In this document: positions 9,339-21,690 of the stretch, one piece after another
Layout of the letters: each line of letters starts with the position of its first letter
Numbering within the stretch: the first letter of the stretch is position 1
Source: Oegoconia quadripuncta
Lineage: Eukaryota > Arthropoda > Insecta > Lepidoptera > Autostichidae
Direction: 5' to 3'
Length of the DNA: 64,000 bases
Assembly: GCA_949316235.1 (NCBI GenBank)
Contig: OX438760.1
Coordinates: 5,644,501-5,708,500 of the forward strand
The notes under the pieces: generated by a model
The model's input: only the letters and a program-made list of their open reading frames with translations
The model's database searches: none
Told to the model about the DNA's origin: nothing
Translations under genes and position numbers: made by a program

Positions 9339-12300
9339 TTATTCTATTGGTTCTCTGACACAGACCAGTTTACATCTATACGAAACATTTTCCTTTAGAG
9401 GTTCTCCTTCTGGAAGTGTTATGATTTCTTCATTGTCGGATGCTGAGCGAACCATATCTTCCGAAGTACTCGGAGCTGTAATCCTTAGATCCTCAGAATT
9501 AGGACTAGAATTCAAATTAGTAAACCTAGCTCTTAGAGCTTCTCTCACTTTCTCTAAGAATAACGCATCTGTGATTTTAGGCCATGAAACTTTATCCTTT
9601 GCATTGGAAGTTCTCGCAGCTTGCTCGCTGTCTGTGGCGGATGCGCTACCTTCATCTAATGTTGGTGGCTTAGATTTGAGAGTATGTGCGGTTAGCTGGC
9701 TTGTTGATGTAATAGGAGCTTGTTTTGTTAGCGGGGGTTTAGGTTTTGTTTCAACCGGAGTTTCCAAATTTTGTCTCGTTTCAGCGTTTCTTAAAACTGG
9801 ATCATTATTTGTAGACTTCACTCCTTCAATTGTGGATGGCGGTTTGATATTGAAAGAATTTGTAGTTAGAGTGGGCTTATGGTTTATCAAGGGAGCTCTA
9901 GGTTTATTTCTATCTGGTTCTTCTGGATTTTGTCTCACTAAACTTGTACTTCCTAACGACTGTTCATTTTCTGTAGTAGAAGGATTACCTTTAGCTATAG
10001 TGGGTTGTTTAATTTTAAAAGAACTTGTAGTAAGATCAGACGGGTTATGGTTCAATAATGATGCCTCGGATTTAAATGCAACTGGGTCTCTAGAATTTGG
10101 TTTCATTTCAGTTGATCGTCCGTGTGCTGGAGCTGGAACTCGCATAGGTTTCAACTCACTCGCAAAACCTTTAGAATCACCTAATTTAACGGGCCAGTTT
10201 TTTGCGTCACTTCTTGTTAAACTAAATGGGTTTTCTATCGGTTTAGTTCCAGAATTGGGTAAGAAAGGTCTGGCTTTAAGTACGGAAGGTCGAGTAGTAG
10301 TTGTGAAGGATACTGTAACTTTGTTGTTTCTAAAAGGCTTCATGGTATTTCTTAAAATAGCTGTAGTGTCTGGAGCCTTCATTGGCTCATTTCTATTATT
10401 AAATATCTTTCTTTCTTTAAGTTTAATATCGTTGTCTTTCTGTAGATGTTTTGAAAAAGGAGGTTTCGATGATGTCGTAGTTAATTTCGGCACTTCAACG
10501 CTTTTTGGTCTAAGATTACTGGCCGCCTTAGATATTTTGTAAGGCTGGAAGTTCACTTGTGGTGGCGGCGAGCTTAATTTCGCCTTGTTGTGTGAGTCAG
10601 AATTAATCTTTCGTAGAATTGATGAAGTTGGCTGCGATACTCTCATTGAGCTAAACGGTTTTACTTTTTCACTGTGTCGTGTACTTGGTCTGGCTTGAAG
10701 CTTAGCGTTAGCATTTCTGCTCATTGACGCGACTACGGGATTATGAATAGATGGTAATCTTGATTGATCAACAATACTTTCCTGTATTGAAGTAAGTCGG
10801 TCAGTCAAATCAGAATGTATTGCTTGCAGTTTATCGTTAACGTCATCCCGTGCTGATGATACCATTTCTATTAAGTCTTGCGGTTGTGATAATACATTAA
10901 GATCATTTGCTGTAGTTGCCAGGTGGTGTTGTGTTGAAGCCAACATTTCTTGTGCATTTCTAATAGAATTTTCAGCATGAGTTCTAATATTATCTGACAG
11001 GGCATTCACTGACTGTACAGAACGTAAAGTATCTTCTGGCAAAACTTTAGCAGAGTCTCGGAGTATTTGAGAGTTTGCCTTTGTTTTGGCTTTGAAATCA
11101 TCCATGGGAGGCATACTTATTAAAGAATTCCTCAAAGGCTCTTTATGGTAAGAACTGGATTTGAGTTTTTGCTTAGATTTTGCCGATCCTATTTTGTCAG
11201 GTCCAAAAGTTAATGTAGCACCAAGTATACCTCCGTCTTTACCCAAAGACGATTGTAACTTTATTGGTTTCAATTCAACTGATTTCGGTATTGCTAGATT
11301 TGCTTTATATGAGTTTAAATTTAAGTTTGGAATTTTAGACTTTAATGGTGCAGATTGAGTTAATGGGTTTATTTGGAATATATCCAAATTAATATTTTCA
11401 AAAGGTTTAAACGGTGGTAGTATTGCTTTTGTATTTGTTGTGCTACTATCAGTTGCCATTACTGAGTTTCTATTGGAGTAATCATTAGCAGAATCGAATT
11501 CAGTCGATAAATCTTCATCTGAATCTCTTTCATTTACATGTAAAATGCTTGAAATTCTTGATCTAATATCATCAAGGGTTGGTAATGGTGAATTTATGTG
11601 CAAAAGCTCACCAATATCTGGAATTGGACTTCTAAATAAATCTCTTCCTCCAAACAAATTTGAAGGCTGTACAACAATATCGTGTAAAAGAGAGGGACCC
11701 AGAACATTATTTTTAGTTGATCTTGACATTGTGTGCGGCAATATGTTAATAACAGGTTCACTAGCCTCCGCTATAGCATCATCGTTTGTGGACATATCGG
11801 ACATTGCCATCTTAGTCTTCTCTCCGGAATTGAATTTGGAGATCGCGTTAGATGTACAAGTATTTGACTCGTTGTCATTAAGGTTACCATTGTCTAATTT
11901 ACTGATACGATCTCCTGTCGTTTCTTCTGAATTTTTGACCGTATTACTAATTGAGTCAAGTATATTCATGTTGAGCGATGAAGGTGATAGTTCCATTTCA
12001 TTGTCATCTGTTAATTCTTTGCTATTCAGTAAGAACGTATTTTCTGCATCTTTGGCATCATTTAAATTACTTGATTCAGTATTACTATCTCTAGCAATGT
12101 TAGCATTACATTGTAAACATTCGTTTTCACTATTAATCTCTTGCCCACTTTCATTACTCTTACCTACAATAGAGCTTGACAAATTTCCTAAATCTGAAAT
12201 ATTTAGCTGTGCTGAAGTATCCATATCATCTTCTCCCTTTTCAATAGCAATTGGCATTGAAGTGATGGAGTCATCGTCCTCTTGATAATCATTACTGCTA

Positions 12301-14469
12301 TAGTCAATATTAGTTGAGTCATCGTCATTATCTCGGTTTTCAGAGTTTGCCACTGTAACTAGCATATTATCTTGCACTGTTTGCTGTTGGTTTTTAAATG
12401 TTGTGCTATCTGTATAGGCCACAGATTCTTCATCAGTATTACGATTTGCTAGTTTATCGTCTAATATTTTCATATTGCTCTCTTCTGATTGCTCATAATT
12501 TACAAAGTTATTGTTATTGGCCTCGACTGAAGAGTCTTGAAGAACCTTTGTTCTAGCAAACTCATTTGTTTCATCTGTCTGTTCTTGCATCTGAGAAATA
12601 TTGTCACTAATGTTGACTAACGAATCATGATCAATCAAGACCAGAGCACGATTTTCTGAATCGTCTGCTACAACAAAGTCATTTTGATCTTCCAACTGTC
12701 CTTGTACTTCAACATTACTATTATTTAAGTCAACAGAAGAATCTTGATCAACATTTTGGTTCTCAAAGTTAACTGCTCTAGCAAATTCATTGTTATTTTG
12801 AATTTCCTGTATATTTGAAATGTTGTTGCTGGTATCGATATTAGAATCATAATCAACATCTCGATCGTCAAAGTTTTCTGCTGTAGTAAACTCAAATTTA
12901 TCTTCTAATTTCTGTATTTTTGAAATTGTGTTACTTGATTCGACAATTAAGTCTTGATCGCTATCTTGGTTCTCGATATTATCATTTTTAATGAACTCGT
13001 TTGTTTCTTCTGGTCCTTGTGCCTGAAATATATTTTCACTAGCTGAAATAGACACATCTTTATCTATATCTAGTGTTTCTATATTGCCGGCGTTGATAAA
13101 TTCATTCGCATCTTCGGAGACTTGTGTCTGAAAAATATTGTTATTAGAATTGACGTTGCTACCTGCATTAATGGTATTACCATGTTCACTGGTACCTTCT
13201 GAATCAATTGTATCATTAATTATGTTCGAGTTATCTTCTTCACTAATAGTACTTTCGTGAAGATGATCAACTGAATCAATAATTTCGGTTTCTTTTACAG
13301 GTACTTCACTTATAATTCTCGTTTGTTTGTTATTTCCATTTTGTGAGAGTGTAGAATCACCTGAATTAGACACAGTTGAAACACCGTTCAATCCAGTTTC
13401 AATCTTATCGTCCATTATTACATTTTGAACATTTTCCGAAGGATTAGGTAGTGTATCCAGTATTTTTGTATTTACAAATGTGTTATCTTTAGAATCATCC
13501 ATATTATTTGGTTCTTCATCATAATCATTCACGTTACTTTGCAATTTGCCATTTTTAAAATTTTTGTTAAAATGTAAAGGAGGAATATTTATTTTTACTC
13601 TGTTTGTTTTCGGTGGAATTAATTCTACATCCTTCAGTTTCATTAAATTTTTAAGATTAAAAGGCGTTTTTATCAAACTTAGGTCGTTGTTAGGTATAAA
13701 TGATCGCAAACCATGTTTAGGGGTAGAGGTGTCTTCACTTTTTATAATTTTGGTAAATTGCTCCTGTACATTGCTGGGTGATAGGCTATTATCCAAATAA
13801 TTTTTCGATTCTCTCACTTCATTTAAGGGCCGGCCTCTATTAATTTGGCTGCTTTTCCAACTATTTGCATGCTTTCTTTCACTAACATGTTCGTTAAATT
13901 TTTCTACTGGATCAAATTTAAAGTTAGGGACTCTTAAATCACCCAAGTTTGACGCCTTACGTATGCCATCAAAGCTAGCCTTTTGACTGCTCTGCTCTGA
14001 TGATTTTGGTTTGCTAAATAACTTGGACAAACGAGAAGGACTAGACCTAAGCTTCAATTGTTCCAAATCACGACTTAGACCAATTACTTTATTTTTAATA
14101 TTACTAGCACCATCATACATATCATTATTATTGCGTATATGAACTCCTCGTTCTAGATTGGGAGACATACTTTCTCTTACCTGACCAAATTTATCTATAG
14201 TGCTGCCTTGAGGATGTGAAGCTTCAGAATCGACGTCTTCTTCAACTGACTTTGGCGTTACTATAATAGTGATGATCTTCTTCTCAGATTCTGGCTTATC
14301 ATTTCCAAAGAAACCCTCAGCAACTCGGGCTGCGTTCTTCGCTGCATCTCTGGCTACAGCATCTTGTAACTCTTCATCAGTCGCTTCTCGCAGAGTCTCT
14401 AGTACTGATGACGCAAGGCCAACTTCAGGATGAAGAAGTGGTTTGGTCTCTTCAATCGCGTCTTTAGGT
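9339..14469 (-). CDS. large secreted protein, exon 3 (5.1 kb, stop at 9339)
   Basis: The acceptor tttttcag precedes 14469; the first base completes the split Arg codon and the frame then stays open for 1,709 codons. The internal methionine at 14168 is not the likely start, since the frame is open upstream to the acceptor. A consensus donor cag|gtaaga occurs in frame at 14181/14180, so a shorter spliced form is possible. The stop TAG is followed by AT-rich sequence that is probably 3' UTR. Confidence 0.85.
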
Positions 14470-17400
14470 CTGAAAAAGTTTAAAAAAATTACATTACAAA
14501 TTTATCAAATAGAAACCTATGTTTGTTTCTATTAATAATTTATAAACATGATCATAGAATAAGAAGTAGTATTTTATTTTATCAATCAGCGACAAGCTCG
14601 ACCTGCAACCAACGACTTTTCTCGACCTTTTTATGGTCAGTCGTCCACATTGTATGGACGTCCCACGCTGTGCTTGCCGATACGTGGTCTCCTCTCGAGA
14701 CCTTTAATGCCCCACCGGCGATCAGTTCTTCGAGCTATGTGCTCTACCCACTGCGACTTTAACTTGCTAATCCAATGGACTATGCCAACGTATTTCTCCT
14801 ACGTATTTCTTCATTCCTGATTCGATCACACATCGCCCTCTTTACAGGGTGAAATTGAATTCGTGTAATTTCCATAAATTGGTGACGCTACTCTTGATTA
14901 CGAATAACTTTCTCCAAGGAACCATAGTCGAATTCGATCAAAAAAATTTCAATTACCCATAAAAAGTAAACCATTCTGAAACCAGTTTTAGTATGGCAGT
15001 CCAACAACTTTCGGCTGAATTCGGATATGAAACGTTGTTATGCTTTGTACGGGTAATCGAACATTTTTTGATGCAATATTTTTCGGTATAGTGCCGGGTC
15101 AGCCTAACTCTTGGAGGGGCTGAGCTACTAACAGATTTAGCGATCGAGATATAAAGTTGTCCATAGAACCTCTCAGTCTACCTCAGTACCTTTGCTCTCG
15201 TCGTCATACTGCGGACTCATACTGCTGTAAAATATCAAGTGTAACTTAACAAAAAGATACATCCTTTCGTTTTGTTATACTAAAGTTCTCTCTCCCTGAC
15301 AACTCATAAAAACCTAAAGGTACTTTCCGATGACCTACAATCTTGAAGTGCGACACGAAAGGAGCTGTTTTGGCACAAATGAAGGAATAAATCCGAAAAT
15401 TATTGATTTTAAATCCTTCGTGGAGTTAATAGGCGACACACTGCGGTTAATTTCACAGATTATCAAAAGGTAACAAACTCTCATGTTCAAAACCTTTAAA
15501 ATAAATAAAACGATTCTATCGAAAAACTTTCATTCGCAACAGGAGAACATTTTTGATATATCTAATAAAAATAAATTATGTCTTTGTTATTATGGAATAA
15601 TTTAGTTTTAACACTCGCTACTAATAATAATAGTAATAATAATAATAATAATATTTTTGACACTTACACCAATTATCTAGTCCCAAACTAGGCACAACCT
15701 GTACTTACTATGGTTACTAGATAACGGATAATACATAAATATTTGTATAAACATCCATGACTCGAGAATAAATGTTCGTATTCATCACACAAACACATAC
15801 CCCTAGCGGGATTCAAACCCGCAACCATTGGTTTCGAGGACAGGGTCACTACGCACTACACCAGTCGGCCGCTGAACTAACTTCTTAGACTTATGTAGTG
15901 TCATGTGTATTTTCATAAGGTCAAATTATTTGGACTTAAAATTTCATATGGAATACCGTGGCGCGGAAACACCACTTGCGACAACACAGACCTATTCGGA
16001 AAATAATATGCAGAATAAATACGTAAAATCATAATAATATAATGGATAATTATTTTAATAATTAGATAAGTTCATAATTTGATGTCTGCTTCCACTCTTT
16101 CACATTGCCACGCCTCTCTTTCACATTGCCACGCCTGGCAAAGTACCTAATACATGTGTAGGTAAGTTAGGTACGCATATCGAAGCTACTGACCTACTAA
16201 TATTAAGCATTGTAACTGTGTGTAGTGCAAGAAATATGAATGCACCAACTACGCTGTAATTTACTTATAAGTATAACCTATCAATCAGAAATTTCACTGC
16301 TCTCGATGCAGTAAAATTTTGCATGAAAGTTCATTACTAACACTTTTTTTTTCTTAGTTGGTCAAGGAAATACTTCTAAAAAGTTTGAATATAAAATTTG
16401 TATGCACTCGTCGGAAGACATTCAAATTACGTACAATGTTTGCCAGTCGAGAGAGGGAGTAATTTATTCCAGAATAAAAAAAATATTGAAAGATAGCTGC
16501 GCAACGCACAAGATCGCGATGGGTTTCAGTTCAGTGAAATGTCATAGAACATTTTATAAATATTTCTAACTTCGTTGTAGTTAGGAAGAAAGCAGATTAT
16601 GGACCTACCATTAGATGATGAATAATTAATGCACTCGTTTTTAGTATCCGAACATGACTTGATCGCAGTTTCTACTGGGTACGGATGATACAATAATCTT
16701 GTTTTTTTATACACAACGGGTTGGCACTTGACTTCAATCAGTGAAGATGAGGCCGAAGATGGAAACGTACTGACCCGGAATTTATTTGGGGAACTGGTTA
16801 TCTTATCTCTGACAACCGGAAGACAACAATGCTATTTGGCGGGAGATTTTGATCAGGTGTTGGTAGCTTGCCAGGCGGATATTTGGGCATCGACCCCGTG
16901 ACCTCCGAATCGTAAACCTATTTGTTTACATTGAGCCAAGAAGGCGGTTTGATATTTATTTCTATTTCATTTACATAATATACCCTATTTTTTTTCTTAT
17001 GGTAACAAAACTCGTCCGGTATAACTGGTGTAAGTGTCAATTATATTAATTATTTTTACTCGCCTACGTGGCTCAATATAAACAACATGGGGTATACAAT
17101 TCGGAGGTTGTGGGTTCAAACTTCAGTGGATACATTTTAGGTCGGTTTGGTTGGTGGTAGGACATTTTAAAATGTCTGCCTGGCTAGCTACCACCAATTT
17201 ATCTAAGTCTGCCGCCAAACAGCAATGATAATAGCATTGTTAAGTTCCGGTTGTCAGAGATAAGATAGCCAGTCCCCCAAATAGGTTGGGGTCAGTACGC
17301 TTCCACCTTCGGCCTCATCTTCACTTAACATCAGGTGTGATTGAGGTCAAGTGGTAACTCGTTGTGCATAAAAAATATTATAAAAAATCCTTGAGTTAGT

Positions 17401-18899
17401 CTTTGATGTTTAGATACTGACCTCATGATAGGCCTAAGAGGACGAAGCACTTTCGGAAGCAGGTTCGATGGCGTCCCGTCGGAGTCAGCATCTCGAACTC
17501 TACATGGGCAATCATCCACGTCCGCTCCGCGACTGACAGCGCCGACGTCAGTCGCCTGTGGCAAAGTGTCCAGGTCTGACAGATCAGAGCGCTCAGAGCC
17601 AGGGCAAGGGCAGCACTCGATGAAGTCGATCTGACGAGTCGCTCGGCCGGCGTCTTCATTGGTGATCGGTTGTGAGGATATCTGGAATATACAAGTACGT
17701 AGTAAGTATATGAGTCAAAAATTTGAAGGTTTTTAAGATAGTTTGAGATTGTTCCCGTTGCTAGAGGTTCCTCACTCAACATTGAATGCTGTAAGCATCG
17801 AGTAACATTTGCTCAAAAATATTAACTCGATAGCCAAAAAAACGTGGGTCAAAATTTTTTTTTTTTTTTTTAATAATTCCGGACACCCGGTCATTTATTG
17901 TCAAATTAAGTAAAACTTGTACATACTATGGATACTAGATAACGGATATTCCAGTAGGTATCTATTAGGTATTATTATTAAATATTTTATGCGATGTGCC
18001 TCATATACCAATTCTTCAATGTAACCAAAAATTCTCTTAAAAAACAGGCTAAAATTTTAAATTTAGAAAACCCCCGAATAACTAAACATACTTGCTTGCC
18101 AAATCTGTGGAAAGCAACTGTGTTAAAAGTTAAATAGTCTTCGAAAGGGCTGAACCGATTTTCATAAAATTTGGCTAAGGAACTTTCTTCTAGCTTAATC
18201 TTAATTATAAAACATACGTACACAGCCTTTCTCGGATAAGAACGGTGCACACAAATCCGACCACGCAAACAAGAAACTCGAAGGGTTTCTGTTTTTAAAA
18301 CAGGTTTTTATGTTACAAAATTGATTTCATTATTAATTTTGAAATAGCCCGGCATGCAAACGAGCTGGTTTTTCCACGGACAGAATGATTATCATCCAAA
18401 TAGTCGTATATTTTATAATATGCTTTCTTCATTTTGTATTATTTATAATTAGCTTATAGGCTTCTCGAGTGCAGGAAAGAGCGATTTTTTTTCTTATTTT
18501 GTATTTAAAGGGAAATCTTAATTTATCCAATTATGGTGCCATTGGACGGAATAAACCCTCTTAACAATTGATTTAATAATAATTTCAACAAAAAATATAA
18601 ATATCTACTTAAATTAAGCCATCTTAGAGTATCAACTCAGAAATCCAAAAAGAATGAAAATTACACCAAGGGCCTCCATGGTAAATGTATCATAAGTTTT
18701 ATAAAACAGAGGTCGCGGGTTCGACTCCCATGTAACCCGTTGTTCATAAAAAAACCTTTAAAAACCAAATGTCAAAATACTCAGAGACAAATAAAACTTT
18801 TTGTAGACATACTCGAAAGTATTGTATCAGAAATATTAAAAAATTAAAACTTACAGTAATCCAGAGCGCCAAAAACAAAACCAACCACCTCGGCCACAT
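9339..18899 (-). CDS. large secreted low-complexity protein, unknown function (3 exons, about 1,811 aa)
   Basis: Coding exons on minus are 18899-18855, 17681-17422 and 14469-9339; phases match at both junctions (0, then AG|A). The protein starts MWPRWLVLFLALWIT, a signal peptide, so it should enter the secretory pathway. Residues 16-101 hold Cys-rich bits (ECCPCP, DCPC). Residues about 103-200 are helical and acidic. Residues about 540-770 are N/S/D/E-rich, with an imperfect 40-50 residue repeat built on NIFQxQxxEDxNEF...D.D. A predicted amphipathic helix lies at about 1250-1340 (SVQSVNALSDNIRTHAENSI and on). Residues about 1570-1710 are Pro/Ser/Thr/Lys-rich, with another repeat of 45-50 residues around L.NHxPxLTTxSFxIKxP. 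No transmembrane segment other than the signal peptide and no known catalytic domain are seen. The last exon encodes over 94% of the protein. I do not recognise a family. A structural or matrix role would be guesswork. Confidence 0.8.
15632..15873 (-). repeat. SINE family B, full length
   Basis: A tRNA-like head with B-box (gcgggtttgaatcccgc on minus) lies at 15,805-15,870, then a body ending in a (TAA/TTA)n tail at 15,630-15,650. About 240 bases matches other full copies (33059, 50895, 63198). Confidence 0.9.
16702..16950 (-). repeat. SINE family A, internally deleted
   Basis: Minus orientation, with both ends recognisable (T-run at 16,702; head gagccaagaaggcgg at 16,933-16,948). The middle is shorter than in the copy at 29651, and the B-box is damaged. 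Confidence 0.8.
17061..17390 (+). repeat. SINE family A, diverged full-length copy
   Basis: Plus orientation. Its head is cgcctacgtggctcaatata and its tail is cataaaaaatattataaaaa. It ends about 32 bases before the donor of exon 2 of the minus-strand gene, so the SINE lies just inside the intron. Confidence 0.85.
17422..17681 (-). CDS. large secreted protein, exon 2
   Basis: The acceptor ttccag ends at 17682 and the donor gtcagt starts at 17421. It encodes residues 16-101 (ISSQPITNEDAG to LRPLRPIM) and two bases AG of the next codon. Composition is GC-rich compared with surrounding DNA, as expected for a coding exon. It contains the CCPCP and DCPC cysteine clusters. Confidence 0.8.
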
Positions 18900-18967
18900 C
18901 TTGGGCCTCTCACGTGTATCGAAATGAGTCCTCCTCTTGCACCAGCCCTAATATTAGCGAGATCCAT
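17423..18967 (-). CDS. overlapping upstream reading frame, 123 codons across intron 1
   Basis: ATG at 18967 has a strong context (A at -3, G at +4). It opens a frame that overlaps the signal-peptide start, crosses the same intron (18855 to 17681) and ends at TGA 17425-17423, three bases short of exon 2's end. The product begins MDLANIRAGARGGLISIHVR and is Arg/Ser/Leu-rich. Whether transcription starts above 18967 cannot be seen. It may be a translational regulator or chance, since GC-rich exon 2 has few stops in any frame. Confidence 0.3.
17682..18854. other. intron 1 of the large secreted protein gene
   Basis: It holds a partial SINE B end (about 17,870-17,950), a diverged dispersed repeat containing ctgaaccgattttcataaaa (about 18,000-18,260), a tail-like repeat (18,270-18,430) and a SINE A remnant with ggtcgcgggttcgactccc near 18,710. 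There are no coding exons. Confidence 0.6.
18855..18899 (-). CDS. large secreted protein, exon 1 (signal peptide)
   Basis: Fifteen codons, MWPRWLVLFLALWIT, ending in phase 0 at donor gtaagt (18854 downward). This start is chosen because it is in frame with the long downstream exons and gives a signal peptide. An upstream ATG at 18967 is in another frame. Confidence 0.75.
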
Positions 18968-19865
18968 TATCTAAAATCGATAGTATAAGATAACAAGACT
19001 ACATATCGACACGCACGCATAACATACTGACATAAACGTGACCTAAACGCTGAGGTCGGCGAAATACGGTAACATGCGTTATCTAGCTAATGTAGAATTT
19101 TATTCAATTGTACTTAGGCTGATTTCACAGTAACTATAAATCAGCGCTGATGACACGCTCGACGCTGACGTCGGTCCCTTTCCTACCCAGTGGTTAAAAA
19201 CAGTCAGCACTGGACAATCATAGAGTACTACATGATAAGCTCAAAATAATAAATAAATAAATATTTCGAACACTTACGCGAATCACGTAGGTAGTCCCAA
19301 AATAAGCAAAGCTTGTATTATGGATACTAAATAAAGGATACCTAAACAAAAATACATTCTAATTTGTTAGTCTCGATCCATTAGGTAAACACGTGATTGT
19401 GTAGGTCCATAATATTCAAAATAACAATTTTGTATATAAAAATAATAATAAAAAAAAACATAGAAACTTTCGACGAAAAATACGTTTGCATCACTCAAAT
19501 TGTAGGCGATTCGGTTTTTTTTATTATTATTGGTAGAAAAAAATATTTTGGAATATGTACTTTGAATCTAGACAATTATGTTAATGATCCGGGAATAATA
19601 ATGAGTACACGTGTTCATCACACAAGCATTTACCCCTAGCGGGATTTCACCCGCATGAGTTGATTTCGAAGGCAGGATCACTCCAATCGGTCGTCAAATT
19701 GAAAGATCTATGTGACATGCAAATAAAGAATATGAATATCAGACGCTAATTTATTTACAGTGTGCAAATAAATTAGCGTGCTAATTTCGATACGATCTCA
19801 CCAAATAGGAGTGCTGTCTAACTGCCTTTACGAATTTGTCGAAATACGAAATTGACAAGCGATTT

Positions 19866-20040
19866 GTGTGGCGGATAGTGACCCTGTCAGCGAAACCAAC
19901 GGATGCCGGTTTGAATCTCGTGAGGGGTAAATGTGTTTTTGTTATGAATACCAATATTTATTTATGTTTCTCCGTTATCTAGTGTATATAGTACAAGCTT
20001 TGCTTAGTTTGGTGTAAAGGTCCAAAAATATATTTATTTA
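19866..20040 (+). repeat. SINE family B, 5'-shortened
   Basis: Starts inside the tRNA-like head (ggatagtgaccctgtcagcg), with a mutated B-box (ggtttgaatctcg), and keeps the body and an (ATTT)n tail. Confidence 0.8.
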
Positions 20041-21305
20041 AATTAGAACGCTATCTCATCTCTGGAGTAGGTACACTGCAAAGTGCTTAGTGTAAGGTTC
20101 TACCACGATAACAAGAACACGGTATATTAGTCAACTTCTTCCTCAAATTTAAATATTCTTTAACCCAGCATCTTACACGCTTAACAAGTAATAACGCTTA
20201 ATAAGTAAAGCGGAGCAAAACCAACCTTTTCGTGTTTCGAGATGCCCGCCGATCACTAAGAGACTAAGTTAATAACAATAACCATGTAAAGAATGTGTCC
20301 TAAAATCTCACACTAACGGTGAACTAATTTAATGCACTGCAAAATTCGTTGAACAATCGTGCCAACCAGTCAGCGCTGACGCTGAATGTGAAATCAGCAT
20401 TACATTTTTACCCAACTAAGGCAAGCCGAATAGAAAAGGTTATGGTTTTAACAGTTTACAAAATACCATACAAAAACATACAAAACACGAAAATGTTTAT
20501 TTCTAAAACCAGAGTAAGTTGCTTAATATAGGTTGTTGGAGCCTTCTATTAGATATAAAAATGTTTGTGCCTTGCACTTCTATAACTATAACATTTTGGT
20601 TTTGTAACAGCAATGTTAATAGCATTGTTGTGTTCCGTTTGCCAGAGATAAGATAGCCAGTCCCCCAAATAAGATGGGGTGCCCGTGTCAGTAACCTTCG
20701 GTTCTCATCAGGTGTGATTGAGGTCAAGCGCTAACCCGTTAAGCATAAAACAAAAAAAAAAATCGTACAATGTAGTTAAGGATTTATTTATCATTTTATT
20801 ATTATTATTATACTTATGCATAAGGCGACGCGTGCGCATGCGGCTTATGTCAACTAAGAGTTGTTTTTAAATAAGTATATAAATATTGCTTGTTTCCAAA
20901 CAAAATATGTAATTAGTGCCACACAATTATAACCCATTTCTAGACATTTCCTCAACCGTCCAAGCCTCATCATCATCAACCTTACATATCCCCACTGTTG
21001 GGTCACAGCCTCTTCTCACTGGGAGAGGATAAGAGCCATAATTCACCACGCGAGCTCTGTACATATTGTTGAATTTGTGTCAGACTATGTGTTTTTTAGC
21101 CGCCCCTGTAGCCACTGACTTGGCTTAACGCCTGCATTCAATTAACAACAACCGGGACCAACTATATAACGCCCCCTCCGAAGCACGAAAACACTCGTAT
21201 TAAAATGCCACTAGTGGTCACTCATCTAAGGACTGTACGCGCCAGGGATAAAAAAAAAACATTTTAATATCCTTAGACATACTCACAACGCCATCTAGTT
21301 CTAGT

Positions 21306-21690
21306 TCTAGTGTTTGGTATAATGGTTAGAAACTCTGACTGCTATACCAAAAGGTCGCGGGTTCGAATTCCGCTAGGGCATAAGTGTGTACGATGAATAC
21401 AGACATGTATTTATTTTAATAAATAATAAACATCCTTAGAAATACACACAGCGCCATCTAGTTCCACAGTAAACAACTATAGGCTTGTATTGTGGATACC
21501 AGATGGTTGATATACTACATAAATACATTTTTTTGGGAAATAAATACTTATTATAAATGAAAACATGCATAACTCGGGTACGCATGTCCGTATTCATCAC
21601 ACAAACATATGCCCCTAGCGGGATTCGAACTCGCAACCATTTAGTATAGTGGTCAGAGTTGCTAACCACTACATCAAACAGGTCGTCGAT
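21306..21690. repeat. inverted pair of SINE family C copies
   Basis: A plus copy (21,306 to about 21,420; B-box ggttcgaattccgc) is followed immediately by a minus copy (about 21,421-21,690; head near 21,620-21,690 with B-box gggattcgaactc). The tRNA-like heads face outward and the tails meet. Transcripts through this could fold on themselves. Confidence 0.75.

Larger units (their letters stand above)
14470..17421. other. intron 2 of the large secreted protein gene
   Basis: This intron of about 2.95 kb contains a cagggtgaaattgaattcg repeat (14,846-15,075), a full SINE B copy (15,632-15,873, minus), two SINE A copies in opposite orientation (16,702-16,950 minus; 17,061-17,390 plus), and otherwise AT-rich unique sequence. 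No further exon is evident. Confidence 0.65.

Noticed and set aside
9421..10542. 373-codon open frame on plus, opposite the giant secreted exon
   Set aside because: It is antisense to a longer coding frame that has splice support and a signal peptide. Its Leu/Val/Ser-rich product mirrors the Lys/Asn/Ser-rich coding strand, as expected for a shadow.
11545..12285. 246-codon open frame on plus
   Set aside because: Same reason: antisense shadow of the acidic, low-complexity region of the minus-strand gene.
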